A program made the translations under genes and the position numbers. Below are positions 1 through 10,137 of a stretch of DNA of 64,000 nucleotides, piece after piece; position 1 is the first letter of the stretch; the number at the start of each line of letters is the position of its first letter. The notes beneath the pieces were generated by a model, which saw only the letters and a program-made list of their open reading frames with translations, did not search any database and was not told the origin of the DNA. This DNA comes from an uncultured Ruminococcus sp. (lineage in GTDB: Bacteria > Bacillota > Clostridia > Oscillospirales > Ruminococcaceae). The stretch spans positions 48,978-112,977 of the forward strand of contig NZ_CAMYUE010000008.1 in the NCBI RefSeq assembly GCF_947301925.1, given 5' to 3'.

Positions 1-363
1 GGCCCCCTGATGTGCGACCGCTGCAAGCCCGAAATGCGCGGCCTCGAACTGAAAAACGCCTCCGCTCTCCACGAAAGCGGAGTAAAGATAGCTATATGCA
101 CAGACCACACCGTCATTCCCGTACAGTACCTGCCCCTGTCCGCACAGGCTGCGGTAAAGGGCGGTCTCGAATTTGACGACGCCATAGAGACTCTCACCTC
201 TGCGCCTGCCGCCATACTTGGCATAGACGACGTTACAGGCTCGCTGAAGGAGGGCAAGGACGCGGATATTCAGCTCTACAAAAAGGGCTGCAATCCCCTT
301 GATCTCATGTCGGAGCCTCTGCTGGTCATGATAAACGGCAGTATATGCCGCAGGGAGATATGA
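1..363 (+). CDS. Amidohydrolase family protein, C-terminal part (5' end outside window)
   Basis: The reading frame is open from base 1, so the gene is truncated by the window edge; 120 codons remain. The visible part has the typical end of a metal-dependent amidohydrolase of the imidazolonepropionase type. There is an ICTDHTVIP segment, where the Asp matches the family's metal/catalytic Asp. An ALTSAPAAILG-like helix and the GSLKEGKDADIQLY strand that closes the composite beta-sandwich domain follow. The substrate cannot be told from this fragment. The stop (361-363) lies one base before the next start, so the two genes are probably translationally coupled. Confidence 0.8.
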   Translation, partial: GPLMCDRCKPEMRGLELKNASALHESGVKIAICTDHTVIPVQYLPLSAQAAVKGGLEFDDAIETLTSAPAAILGIDDVTGSLKEGKDADIQLYKKGCNPLDLMSEPLLVMINGSICRREI

Positions 364-364
364 T

Positions 365-1573
365 ATGAAAAGGGCAGTATCTGTAATAGCTGCCGCTGTC
401 ATGCTGACTGCCGCAGCTCCCGTCGGGACCTCGGCGGCTGAGGATACAGGCAGCTTCATGCTCAGCTATACCGTTGAGAACAAACAGGCTACCGTCACAG
501 GCTGCATCGGCAGCGACGCCGTTATCGTCATACCCTCCGAGCTGGAGGGCTTCCCCGTAACTGCCGTGGCAGACGACGCCTTTTCGGGGAATACCGACAT
601 AACCATATGCGTTATCCCCGACAGCGTGAAGTCCATAGGCGAAAGAGCCTTCAGCACCTGTCCTGCGCTGAGCACCATAACCCTCGGCAGCGGCGTGACG
701 AAAATAGGCGATTACGCCTTTACCGCCTGCCCTGCCCTGTCGTATATCGACGTCAACAAGGATAATCCCACCTACAGCAATGTAAACGGCTGTCTTTATG
801 AGAACGGCAGCGATCTGCTGCTCTATGCAGGCCCTGCCGACGCCGTCATAAACAAGGACACAAAGACTGTCCGCAAGGGCGCCTTCTTCGGAAAGGCGGA
901 TATAGTCTCGGTAGCATTTCCCGACTCTGTCACGGTGGTCGATGACAATGCCTTTGCAGGCTGCCTTTCGCTGAAAAGCGTGGATATTCCCGACTCTGTC
1001 ACAACTCTGGGAAAGGGCTGCTTCATGAGCTGCAGCGCTCTTGAAACAGTGTCGCTGAGCAGCTCGGTGAAGTCCATACCCGAAAACTGCTTCAACTCCT
1101 GTACTTCTCTCAGGAACGCACCTTTCCCCGACAGTATCACCTCCGTAGGGAACGGCGCCTTCTACAGCTGCGCCGGCATGAGCAATATCTACCTGCCAGC
1201 CTCCGTAAAGACCATAGGCAGCGAAGCCTTCGGCAGGCGCTATGACGTAAGAAGCAGCGCCTCGGAGAACATCTCGGGCTTCGTCATCAGAGGCGAAAAG
1301 GGCTCTGCCGCCGAAAAGTACGCAAGCGACCGTAAGCTGGCCTTCGCGGAGGGACATCTCGAAAAGGGCGACGTCAACAGCGACGGAGACGTGAATGCTG
1401 TGGACGCTTCTCTGGTGCTGGCCGAGTACGCGGCAACGTCCTCGGATAATCCCGGCCGCTTCACCGGCGACGCAAATACCGCCGCAGACTGGAACGGCGA
1501 CGGCGATATAAACGCTGTGGACGCTTCGGCTATACTGGCATTTTACGCCGCAAGCTCCGTAACGTCACTTTAA
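365..1573 (+). CDS. Secreted BspA-like leucine-rich-repeat protein with C-terminal dockerin
   Basis: The 402-residue product has a signal peptide (residues 1-25, ending TSAAE). About ten LRR_5/BspA repeats follow, with the pattern IPDSVKSIGERAFSTC, over roughly residues 40-310. The last 70 residues form a dockerin with two Ca-loop/helix units, DVNSDGDVNAVDAS and DWNGDGDINAVDAS. Proteins of this kind bind ligands or surfaces; the dockerin would fix it to a cohesin on the cellulosome or cell wall. Its dockerin lacks the ADAILIMQ helix of the four enzymes in this window, so it probably uses another cohesin. AGGGAG at 353-358 supports the ATG at 365. It follows the amidohydrolase by one base. Confidence 0.85.
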   Translation: MKRAVSVIAAAVMLTAAAPVGTSAAEDTGSFMLSYTVENKQATVTGCIGSDAVIVIPSELEGFPVTAVADDAFSGNTDITICVIPDSVKSIGERAFSTCPALSTITLGSGVTKIGDYAFTACPALSYIDVNKDNPTYSNVNGCLYENGSDLLLYAGPADAVINKDTKTVRKGAFFGKADIVSVAFPDSVTVVDDNAFAGCLSLKSVDIPDSVTTLGKGCFMSCSALETVSLSSSVKSIPENCFNSCTSLRNAPFPDSITSVGNGAFYSCAGMSNIYLPASVKTIGSEAFGRRYDVRSSASENISGFVIRGEKGSAAEKYASDRKLAFAEGHLEKGDVNSDGDVNAVDASLVLAEYAATSSDNPGRFTGDANTAADWNGDGDINAVDASAILAFYAASSVTSL

Positions 1574-1668
1574 CACTGAATAGCTTTAAAATATCAAATT
1601 GCTTTTTTCGCCAAAACCCGACCTTTTTTGAAGCAAAAATTTCTATGTCATGCCTACCGCCCAAACTA

Positions 1669-3205
<1,537 letters not shown>

Positions 3206-3305
3206 GCAGCGTGACGCTGCACCCTTGACACGGTGTCGCTTGTTTCACGCGCTCACTATTGCAAAAAATGATAGTCGTACATCGCTTACGGCACAGTATA
3301 AAGGT

Positions 3306-3334
3306 AAAGGCGGACATGATGTCCGCCTTTTTTA
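3306..3334 (+). terminator. Intrinsic terminator of guaB
   Basis: AAAGGCGGACAT / ATGTCCGCCTTT hairpin followed by a T run. It lies 100 bases after the guaB stop. Confidence 0.85.
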
Positions 3335-3365
3335 TTTCATGTTATTATGCTGTAGACAGGTAATC

Positions 3366-4055
3366 TTAACGTTGATTATTATGAATTCCTTTGATGTCTG
3401 CTTTGATCAGCCAGTTCTTTATGAGAGTGATTTTTTTATTTAAAGATTCTGTGTCCTCAGTCATTTCCTTGGTAAGTCCGTATTTTTCAAGTTCTTCATA
3501 TTCGTGATTATTTAGCTTGTCTAAAATGTCTACCATTTCATCATGATACAGATAGTCCAGATCAACTATACATATTTCTACAAGTAGATCATCACATAAA
3601 AACACCCTTTTTACTTTTTCAGCATTTTCTTTACCCATATAATCTGATTTATTCTTTTCGTCGCCGCATATTACGGAAAAAAACTCGTCATACTCCTTGA
3701 TTTTTAGGATATATAGATCTTTGTATCCATCTTCCAAGGTATCAGATATCAGATAGCATCTGATATATTGATTGTCACATACAGCTTTTAATTGATCTTT
3801 ATCTGAAAAATAATCAAGATCAGCATAAAAATACGAATTGTCATCACGTAATACATATAGCTCACCTAAACTATCACATGAAACAGTAAAATGATCACCA
3901 TATTCTGTTTTTATTTTTATTGTTTTTGAACCAATACAACCTGTAAAACTAAAGGTTACAGTTAAAACCGCTATTACAATAATTATTGTTCTATTAGTGC
4001 TTTTCAGTGCATTAAATATATGTTTTCTCAGTTCATAATAAATAGTCTTCTTCAT
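3366..4055 (-). CDS. Hypothetical lipoprotein, AT-rich
   Basis: Unrecognised product of about 229 residues. A hydrophobic stretch near residues 22-38 ends in a lipobox-like FTGC, so it is probably a membrane-anchored lipoprotein facing outward. The rest is charged, rich in Tyr, Asp and Lys, and has no motif I recognise. The start at 4055 (MKKTIYYEL) was preferred to the ATG at 4067, because AAGGA directly abuts the latter. Base composition is clearly more AT-rich than the flanking genes, which suggests a different origin. Its end faces the guaB terminator. Confidence 0.65.
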   Translation of the reverse strand: MKKTIYYELRKHIFNALKSTNRTIIIVIAVLTVTFSFTGCIGSKTIKIKTEYGDHFTVSCDSLGELYVLRDDNSYFYADLDYFSDKDQLKAVCDNQYIRCYLISDTLEDGYKDLYILKIKEYDEFFSVICGDEKNKSDYMGKENAEKVKRVFLCDDLLVEICIVDLDYLYHDEMVDILDKLNNHEYEELEKYGLTKEMTEDTESLNKKITLIKNWLIKADIKGIHNNQR

Positions 4056-4085
4056 CTTATGCTGCATTCCTTTTTTACTTTTTAT

Positions 4086-4796
4086 TTATCTGCTCTGCTT
4101 CTTCGGCCTAACGCAGAGGAATATCACCGCTGTTATGATAAGGGCGATAAGGATCGGTACGCCTATGATCAGAGCCCAAACGATACGCACAAGATTTACC
4201 GAACCGTCCTTTTTGACGTGATAATCAGCCTTTGTGCCGTCTGCCTTTATCTCATACAGGCAGCTGACCTTTGAAGGCTTTATCTTCAAAGGCTCAGTGA
4301 CGCTGAGCACATTGCCCTTTTCGTCGCAGTACGCAACCTTGAAACTGCCGTAATACTCAAAGACCTCACGGTTTTCGGTATTGCTCGGCACACCGAACTC
4401 CAGCGAGCATTTATCCTTGTCGGCATGGTTGTACTTAACGAAGTACCTTCTCAGCATACAGCTTGTATAGCCATCATCGTAGACTGCAAGTCCGCAGCTG
4501 TCATCGAGGACTATGGGATCGCTGTTTCCCCTGCCCATATAGTCTGCGTACACATAGCGGCATACGCTGTATTTCTCGCTGTTTTCCCCTGCTGTGGGAT
4601 CGGGATAGTATATGTCGTCAGCCTTCTCAGGAAAGAGCAGGTCAACGAAAGCCGTTCCCTCGGGAGCGTTCCCGTACTCTATCTCTATACTCCATACGTC
4701 TGTTCCCAGCCCCATTGCAAAGGCGTTCATGCCGCAGAAAATACAGGTCATTACCGTGAATACGACTGCTATGGCAGTCTTGATATGCTTTTTCAT
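4086..4796 (-). CDS. Secreted membrane-anchored protein, paralogue of the next gene
   Basis: 236 residues of unknown function. There is a signal peptide (1-28, ending MNAFA), an extracytoplasmic domain of about 170 residues with conserved NAPEGTAFVDL, DDGYTSC and YYGSFKVAYCDEKGNVL motifs, and a membrane helix at about 204-228. A short basic tail (RPKKQSR) completes a type I topology. GGGGGGA precedes the ATG. The gene at 4818-5546 shares signal peptide, core motifs and topology, so the two arose by tandem duplication. No catalytic motif is visible; four or more Cys could form disulphides. Confidence 0.75.
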   Translation of the reverse strand: MKKHIKTAIAVVFTVMTCIFCGMNAFAMGLGTDVWSIEIEYGNAPEGTAFVDLLFPEKADDIYYPDPTAGENSEKYSVCRYVYADYMGRGNSDPIVLDDSCGLAVYDDGYTSCMLRRYFVKYNHADKDKCSLEFGVPSNTENREVFEYYGSFKVAYCDEKGNVLSVTEPLKIKPSKVSCLYEIKADGTKADYHVKKDGSVNLVRIVWALIIGVPILIALIITAVIFLCVRPKKQSR

Positions 4797-4817
4797 AATA
4801 TCCCCCCATACCGCGCA

Positions 4818-5546
4818 TTACTGTCTGTACTGCTGCTTATCTTTCTTTTTACTATGTCTTGCAATAAGTATGATCGTCACAACAATTGCTGCTATTACTG
4901 CAATGCCCAAAACAGCTATTATACATACGGCGATCACAGTACCGAATACAATTGCAGTCAGTCCCTTTCCCACATCTATACCATGATCCAGCTGACATTC
5001 AAGGCTGCTGCCGTCTGCATTGACATAGAAATTCGCTTCCCGGTCTGTATACTCAGGCTCCACAGGCTCCGTGACTCCCAGAACATTGCCCTTCTCGTCG
5101 CAGTATGCCACCTTGAAGCTGCCGTAGTAATTGGAAATGTCAATGTTTTTCAGCTTCTGCTCGTCCAGGATCACATCCACATCGCTGCTGTGTATCCTGT
5201 ACTCCGTGGCGATATCCCTGCCGAAAAGGCAGCTGGTATAGCCGTCATCATACTTTGCAAGCTCACAGTTCTCATCGAGAGTCAAGGGCGTCTCTGTACG
5301 CCGGCCGTTTTCATCTTCTCCGTAAATGACCAGTGACGCCGAGGCCTTGCCGTCTGCGGAAGCGTATTTGTCGTCGTCCGTCTTTTTCAGCAGTATATCC
5401 GCAAAAACGGTCCCCTCGGGAGCGTTGGTGTACCTGATCCATACCAGCCCGTCTGCGGCGACCCATGCAAAGGCATTCATGCCGCCGAAAATACAGGTGA
5501 ATACAGTAAATATAAGTGCGATCGCTGCTTTGATACTTTTTTTCAT
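4818..5546 (-). CDS. Secreted membrane-anchored protein, paralogue of the downstream gene
   Basis: 242 residues with signal peptide MKKSIKAAIALIF...MNAFA and the NAPEGTVFADILL motif. DDGYTSCLFGRD and the nearly identical YYGSFKVAYCDEKGNVLGVTEP follow, then a membrane helix at about 200-232 and a Lys/Gln-rich cytoplasmic tail. Function is not recognised. AAGAGG precedes the start. It lies 21 bases upstream of its paralogue in the same direction, so the two are likely cotranscribed. Confidence 0.75.
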   Translation of the reverse strand: MKKSIKAAIALIFTVFTCIFGGMNAFAWVAADGLVWIRYTNAPEGTVFADILLKKTDDDKYASADGKASASLVIYGEDENGRRTETPLTLDENCELAKYDDGYTSCLFGRDIATEYRIHSSDVDVILDEQKLKNIDISNYYGSFKVAYCDEKGNVLGVTEPVEPEYTDREANFYVNADGSSLECQLDHGIDVGKGLTAIVFGTVIAVCIIAVLGIAVIAAIVVTIILIARHSKKKDKQQYRQ

Positions 5547-5650
5547 AAAACTGCGCCTCTTATCCGTGCTTTTTCCATATTATAGCACTCTGCAGGTGAC
5601 AATTCAACCGTCGGCGGCAAATCTTAAATCATTTGTAAAAAAATCGTAAC

Positions 5651-5676
5651 AAAAAAGGACGGTCATTGACCGTCCT
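5651..5676 (-). terminator. Intrinsic terminator after the 48-residue secreted peptide gene
   Basis: Inverted repeat AGGACGGTCA / TGACCGTCCT followed on the minus strand by six T. It separates the small peptide gene from the paralogue pair. Confidence 0.8.
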
Positions 5677-5697
5677 GTAATTTTTACGCAGAGGCAC

Positions 5698-5844
5698 TCA
5701 GTCCATGTCGCTGATATCAGCAACAGACGCCTCGCTGTTCCCCATATCCTGCTCCGCAGCATTTGCAAAGCAGTCCATGCTTCCCAAAAAGCAGGCAACT
5801 GCCGCAAGCACCAGGGCCGCAGCTGTTTTGATAGCGTTTTTCAT
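5698..5844 (-). CDS. Small secreted peptide, 48 residues
   Basis: A complete short frame: ATG at 5844, GGGGGAG ten bases upstream, TGA at 5698-5700. The product starts MKNAIKTAAALVLAAVACF, a typical signal peptide with a probable cleavage near CFANA, leaving an acidic peptide of about 20 residues. The N-terminus resembles those of the two genes downstream (MKKxIKxAIA...CFxG/F A). It may therefore be a shortened paralogue or a true secreted peptide. It has its own terminator. Confidence 0.6.
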   Translation of the reverse strand: MKNAIKTAAALVLAAVACFLGSMDCFANAAEQDMGNSEASVADISDMD

Positions 5845-5940
5845 ACTGAAAAAGCTCCCCCTTCAGTGTTTATACTGGAATTATATCACATAAAAATACG
5901 GATTTCAAGGGGTGTTGGAAAAGTTCATAGAACTGTAACA

Positions 5941-5966
5941 AAAAAGGGAGCTTTGCTCCCTTTTTT
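5941..5966 (-). terminator. Bidirectional-looking terminator after the lipoprotein operon
   Basis: AAAAAGGGAGC / GCTCCCTTTTT symmetric hairpin immediately after the stop at 5976. On the minus strand it ends in a T run. Confidence 0.8.
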
Positions 5967-5975
5967 AGTGATATA

Positions 5976-6656
5976 TCACGAAACAACGTAGGCCTTGCCG
6001 TCTATGGTGTAGACTGCGATATCCATATAATCGCCGAATCTGTACCTGAGCGAATAGCTTCCGTCGTCATTGGGCTTGTGGTATGTCACATCTACCATAT
6101 ACATATTCTTTGAGGTGATGTTGCAGCCCGGGGAAGCCGTTTCGATGAGCTTATCGTATGTCTCAAAGGCGCCCTCTGTGTCCTTCAGTCTGCCGTCGAT
6201 AAGCACATAGTCAAAGGTGAAGTCGGAGCCTGTGTACTGCTTGAGAAGCTCGTATTCTCCTTCAAGGAATTCCTTTGCGGAACCATACTGTGAATTCTCA
6301 AGGCGGTATTCAAGGAAATCGGGGTGGAGAGCCTTTTTCAGCGCCTCCTCGTCCTGATTGTTTATGGCATAGAAATAATTGGTAAGAGCCGTTGCCTCCT
6401 CTGTGGTGACAAATCGGGGGTCCATATCTATACCCAGGGGGAAATCGTTCTCGCCGGGCTGGAATTTCTGGAACTCTCCTCCGTAGGGCATATCCTCAAG
6501 ATCCTTGCTGTAGCCCTCGGGGATATCTCCGCCTGCAAGGTTATGCTCGTGCTCGTGATCCGAGGAACTCTTTTTGCTGCTGCACGATACTGCTGCTCCT
6601 ACGGTTATAACTGCCGCAGCCATAAGAGCTGCCGCTCTTTTTATAATAATGCTCAT
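5976..6656 (-). CDS. Lipoprotein of unknown function
   Basis: 226 residues. An N-terminal hydrophobic segment leads to a lipobox AAVSC followed by a Ser/Lys/His-rich linker (SSKKSSSDHEHEHN). The mature domain of about 170 residues resembles a cystatin/NTF2-like fold in its pattern (TNYFYAINNQDEEALKKALHPDFLEY), as in DUF-type secreted proteins that follow a helix with a small alpha+beta sheet; this is only a pattern-level suggestion. The start at 6656 was chosen because AAGGAG lies 6 bases before it; the frame is open further upstream. Third gene of a minus-strand run with 7479 and 8184. Confidence 0.7.
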   Translation of the reverse strand: MSIIIKRAAALMAAAVITVGAAVSCSSKKSSSDHEHEHNLAGGDIPEGYSKDLEDMPYGGEFQKFQPGENDFPLGIDMDPRFVTTEEATALTNYFYAINNQDEEALKKALHPDFLEYRLENSQYGSAKEFLEGEYELLKQYTGSDFTFDYVLIDGRLKDTEGAFETYDKLIETASPGCNITSKNMYMVDVTYHKPNDDGSYSLRYRFGDYMDIAVYTIDGKAYVVS

Positions 6657-6666
6657 AATATGCTCC

Positions 6667-7479
6667 TTATCCGAATGTATAGTATCTGCCGTCCTTGACA
6701 GCAAATACTATTTCATAGCCGCTGACAATAACGTTTTCGTTTCCGTATGAATCCTCGCCCATGACATAGAAGCAGGCGTCGATGAGATCATCGCACTCGG
6801 ACTTTACCTGACTGTAGTAATCCTTGCCGAATACATCGTTGAGTGAGCTGAAATACTCCTCTATATTATCCTTGCCCTCGGCGTACTGAGGAGCCGTTTC
6901 CAGTTTTATCCTGGTGATCCTGTAATCGCCGTTCATATTGTCGGCAAGTCCCTGACACTGCTTTGAGAAGGACGTCCTGAGATCGTAGTCGTACTCCTTT
7001 TTGAGGAAGCTCTCCATCTCGTCCAGATAGCTGGGGAACACACACTTGACATATGTGGCGTAATCAGCCGACGGGAAGCATATGAAGTACTTCTCCAGGG
7101 TGAGGAGCAGCTCGTCGGGGAACTCTGCGGCATCGTAGTAAAGCTTTACACCGCTGCTGCTGATCTTATAGGGGCCCAGCTCGGCCTCCGCGTCTTCAGC
7201 GGCAGGGGTTATGACCTCGTTGCCCAGTATTCCCAGCTCAAGGGGCAGGTCATCGGTGACAGCGCTGTTGATGCAGTCCATTATCTTGGTATAATACTCG
7301 TCCGAATTGTAGTTGTCACCTGAGATCTCCGCTCCGCCTGCTGCTCCCGCAGTAGGTGTCTGAACAGCTGTCTCGGCATAATTAGGCATACTGATATCGC
7401 TTTTCTTTCCGCAGCCCCAGAGTCCCTGTGTACCTGCCGCAGCAGCAAGGACAAGAGCCGTAAGCCTTGATCTTCTCAT
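6667..7479 (-). CDS. Lipoprotein of unknown function
   Basis: 270 residues with signal sequence and lipobox LWGCG near residue 23. A low-complexity linker and an extracytoplasmic domain without recognised motifs follow. The C-terminal half (FSSLNDVFGKDYYSQVKSECDDLIDACFYVMGEDSYG...YEIVFAVKDGRYYTFG) resembles in style the C-terminus of the next lipoprotein. The stop is 10 bases before the start at 6656 and the start is 18 bases after the previous stop, so the three lipoprotein genes form an operon. Confidence 0.7.
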   Translation of the reverse strand: MRRSRLTALVLAAAAGTQGLWGCGKKSDISMPNYAETAVQTPTAGAAGGAEISGDNYNSDEYYTKIMDCINSAVTDDLPLELGILGNEVITPAAEDAEAELGPYKISSSGVKLYYDAAEFPDELLLTLEKYFICFPSADYATYVKCVFPSYLDEMESFLKKEYDYDLRTSFSKQCQGLADNMNGDYRITRIKLETAPQYAEGKDNIEEYFSSLNDVFGKDYYSQVKSECDDLIDACFYVMGEDSYGNENVIVSGYEIVFAVKDGRYYTFG

Positions 7480-7497
7480 AGCCTTTTCCTCTCGTAA

Positions 7498-8184
7498 TCA
7501 ATAAACGGCGTATTTTCCCATTGCTCCCGCCCACTCGGCAGCCGCCGAGCCCTCGGGGGCGTATACTGTAAGGCCGGGAAGCTCCTCAAGCCCCCAGCCC
7601 TCATACTTCAGCTCCGTGCTGAGTACCGTAAGGGCTGTCATTCCCGTACAGGCGGTGAAAGCCTGTCCCTGTATCCGCGTCACGGACGCAGGTATGGTGA
7701 GCTCGGGAAGGTTTATGCAGCCTGCGAAGGCTCCCACCTCTATTTCTTGCAGTCCTTCGGGGAGGTTTATGCTCATCAGGGACTGACAGTCCGCAAAGGC
7801 GCCCTCTCCTATAACTTTTATGCTCTCGGGAAGAGTTACCGAGGTCAGGGCATGATCGGCTTCAAAGGCATAGAATCCTACCTCCGTGACAGGTGCTCCG
7901 CCTATCTCGGCAGGTATAACAATGTCCGTATCGCTGCCCTTGTACTTTGTGATTATGGCTCCGCCCTCATATATCTCGTAATCGTACTCTTCTGCGGAGA
8001 CTATGTTCCTCTCCCTTACCGTGGCGAGAGGAGCATATGTGTCATCCTCCGCAGCTGTCTCTTCCGTCACGGCAGCCGCGGTAGTTGCAGAATTCACATC
8101 GCTCTGCTTTTCGACCTTGGTGCCGCAGCCCGAAAAACAGACTGCCGCAGCTATTATCAGCGATGCGCATATAAGCTTTTTCAT
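7498..8184 (-). CDS. LRR_5 (BspA-like) lipoprotein
   Basis: 228 residues: signal peptide with lipobox FSGC, a Thr/Ala/Glu-rich linker, then about five BspA-type leucine-rich repeats (VTLPESIKVIGEGAFADCQSL pattern) over residues 80-200. Such repeats serve adhesion or ligand binding at the cell surface. Only 57 bases without a hairpin separate it from typA upstream, so it may be partly read through from typA. It starts the three-gene lipoprotein run. Confidence 0.8.
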   Translation of the reverse strand: MKKLICASLIIAAAVCFSGCGTKVEKQSDVNSATTAAAVTEETAAEDDTYAPLATVRERNIVSAEEYDYEIYEGGAIITKYKGSDTDIVIPAEIGGAPVTEVGFYAFEADHALTSVTLPESIKVIGEGAFADCQSLMSINLPEGLQEIEVGAFAGCINLPELTIPASVTRIQGQAFTACTGMTALTVLSTELKYEGWGLEELPGLTVYAPEGSAAAEWAGAMGKYAVY

Positions 8185-8241
8185 ATCATATCTCCCAAAC
8201 CTGCAAATTGTATGGTTTATATGTGTTGATTTGATGAAAAA

Positions 8242-10065
8242 TCAGGACTTCTTTCCTCTTTCCTTAGCTCTCTGGGTATTGCTGAGAACTCTCTTTCTGA
8301 TACGGAGAGACTCGGGAGTTACCTCCAGGAGCTCGTCGTCGGCCAGGAATTCAAGGCAGTCCTCCAGGCTGAGTATCCTGGGGGGAACAAGGCGGAGAGC
8401 GTCGTCGCTTCCGCTGGCACGGGTATTTGTCAGGTGCTTCTTCTTGCAGACGTTGACAACAAGGTCCTCTGTCTTGGGTGAAGCTCCCACTATCATGCCC
8501 TCGTATACGGGAGTGCCTGCTGTGATGAAGAGCTGTCCGCGCTCCTGAGCGTTGTAAAGGCCGTAGGTAACAGCCTCGCCTGTCTCGAAGGAGACGAGAG
8601 AGCCTGTGTTCCTGCGCTCGATGTCTCCCTTGTAGGGCTGATAGCCGTCGAATACATGGCTCATGATGCCCTCGCCCTTTGTATCGGTGAGAAACTCGCT
8701 CTTATAGCCGAAAAGGCCTCTTGCGGGGATAAGGAACTCTATACGCATACGGCTGCCCTGGGGGTGCATATCCACCATATCGCCCTTTCTTGCGCCTATC
8801 TTCTCCATAACGGAGCCTACGCAGTCCTCGGGAACGTCGATAACAAGGCGCTCGATAGGTTCGAGACGTCTGCCGTTCTCGTCCTGCTTGTAGAGAACGT
8901 GAGGTGTGGAAACGCCCAGCTCATAGCCCTCGCGGCGCATATTCTCGATGAGTATGGACAGGTGCATCTCGCCTCGTCCTGCAACGCGGAAGGCGTCAGT
9001 GGACTCTGTCTCCTCAACGCGGAGGGATACGTCCTTCAGGAGCTCCTTGAAAAGTCTCTCGCGGAGCTGACGTGATGTTACGAACTTGCCCTCGCGGCCT
9101 GCAAAGGGGCTGTCGTTTACGGAGAATGTCATCTCAACGGTGGGCTCGCTTATCTTCACGAAGGGAAGCGGATCGGGAGCGTCCGTAGCGCATATGGTAT
9201 CGCCGATGGTGATGCCCTCGATACCCGATATCCACACGATATCGCCCATTGTGGCCTCCTGTACGGGAACACGGTTGAGTCCCTGTATCTGGAGAAGGGA
9301 TACTATCTTGGAATTGTAGTTCTTCTTTGAGCCTGTGTAATCACAGACAGTTACCTGCTGATTGACGGCTATCTTTCCTCTTACGATACGGCCGATACCG
9401 ATACGTCCGACGTACTCGTTGTAGTCGATAGAGGAAATGAGCATCTGGAGAGGATCGTTCTCCTCGCCCTTGGGGGGCTCGATGTAGTTGATGATGGTAT
9501 CGAAAAGGGGCTTCAGATCCGTACCTGCCTCATACTGGCTGAGAGAAGCAGTACCGCTTCTTCCCGAGCAGAAAAGGAGGGGGCTTTCCAGCTGCTCCTC
9601 GTTTGCGTCAAGGTCAAGGAGGAGCTCCAGCACCTCGTCGCCTATCTCGTCCAGACGGGCGTCGGGACGGTCGATCTTGTTTACCACAACGATTATCTTG
9701 TGACCCATTTCCAGTGCCTTTGACAGTACGAAACGTGTCTGGGGCATGGGGCCTTCCGCTGCGTCAACAAGGAGGAGAACGCCGTCTACCATTTCCAGTA
9801 CGCGCTCAACCTCGCCGCCGAAGTCGGCATGGCCGGGGGTGTCGATAATGTTGATCTTTGTGCCGTTGTACATGACCGAGGTATTCTTCGCAAGGATAGT
9901 GATACCTCTCTCCCTCTCGATGTCGTTTGAGTCCATTACGCGCTCTGCGACCTCCTGGTTCTCACGGAAAACGCCGCCCTGCTTGAGCATCTCGTCAACG
10001 AGAGTGGTCTTGCCGTGGTCAACGTGAGCGATAATGGCAATGTTTCTTAAATCTTCTCTTATCAT
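8242..10065 (-). CDS. typA: Ribosome-associated translational GTPase TypA/BipA
   Basis: A 607-residue GTPase of the elongation-factor family that binds the ribosome and helps 50S assembly and stress adaptation. The G domain shows AHVDHGKTTL (G1), RGITI (G2), DTPGHADFGGE (G3) and NKIDRP (G4). An EF-Tu-like domain II, EF-G-like domains III and V, and the BipA-specific C-terminal domain follow (VCKKKHLTNTRASGSDDALRL). Length is normal. GGAGG precedes the ATG. No mRNA-borne neighbour explains its regulation. Confidence 0.97.
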   Translation of the reverse strand: MIREDLRNIAIIAHVDHGKTTLVDEMLKQGGVFRENQEVAERVMDSNDIERERGITILAKNTSVMYNGTKINIIDTPGHADFGGEVERVLEMVDGVLLLVDAAEGPMPQTRFVLSKALEMGHKIIVVVNKIDRPDARLDEIGDEVLELLLDLDANEEQLESPLLFCSGRSGTASLSQYEAGTDLKPLFDTIINYIEPPKGEENDPLQMLISSIDYNEYVGRIGIGRIVRGKIAVNQQVTVCDYTGSKKNYNSKIVSLLQIQGLNRVPVQEATMGDIVWISGIEGITIGDTICATDAPDPLPFVKISEPTVEMTFSVNDSPFAGREGKFVTSRQLRERLFKELLKDVSLRVEETESTDAFRVAGRGEMHLSILIENMRREGYELGVSTPHVLYKQDENGRRLEPIERLVIDVPEDCVGSVMEKIGARKGDMVDMHPQGSRMRIEFLIPARGLFGYKSEFLTDTKGEGIMSHVFDGYQPYKGDIERRNTGSLVSFETGEAVTYGLYNAQERGQLFITAGTPVYEGMIVGASPKTEDLVVNVCKKKHLTNTRASGSDDALRLVPPRILSLEDCLEFLADDELLEVTPESLRIRKRVLSNTQRAKERGKKS

Positions 10066-10137
10066 ATTTTCTTTCCTCCGGATCGTCTTTGACTTTCTTA
10101 TGTTTATATATGTAAACGGCTTTCGCCGGTCTGTGCG

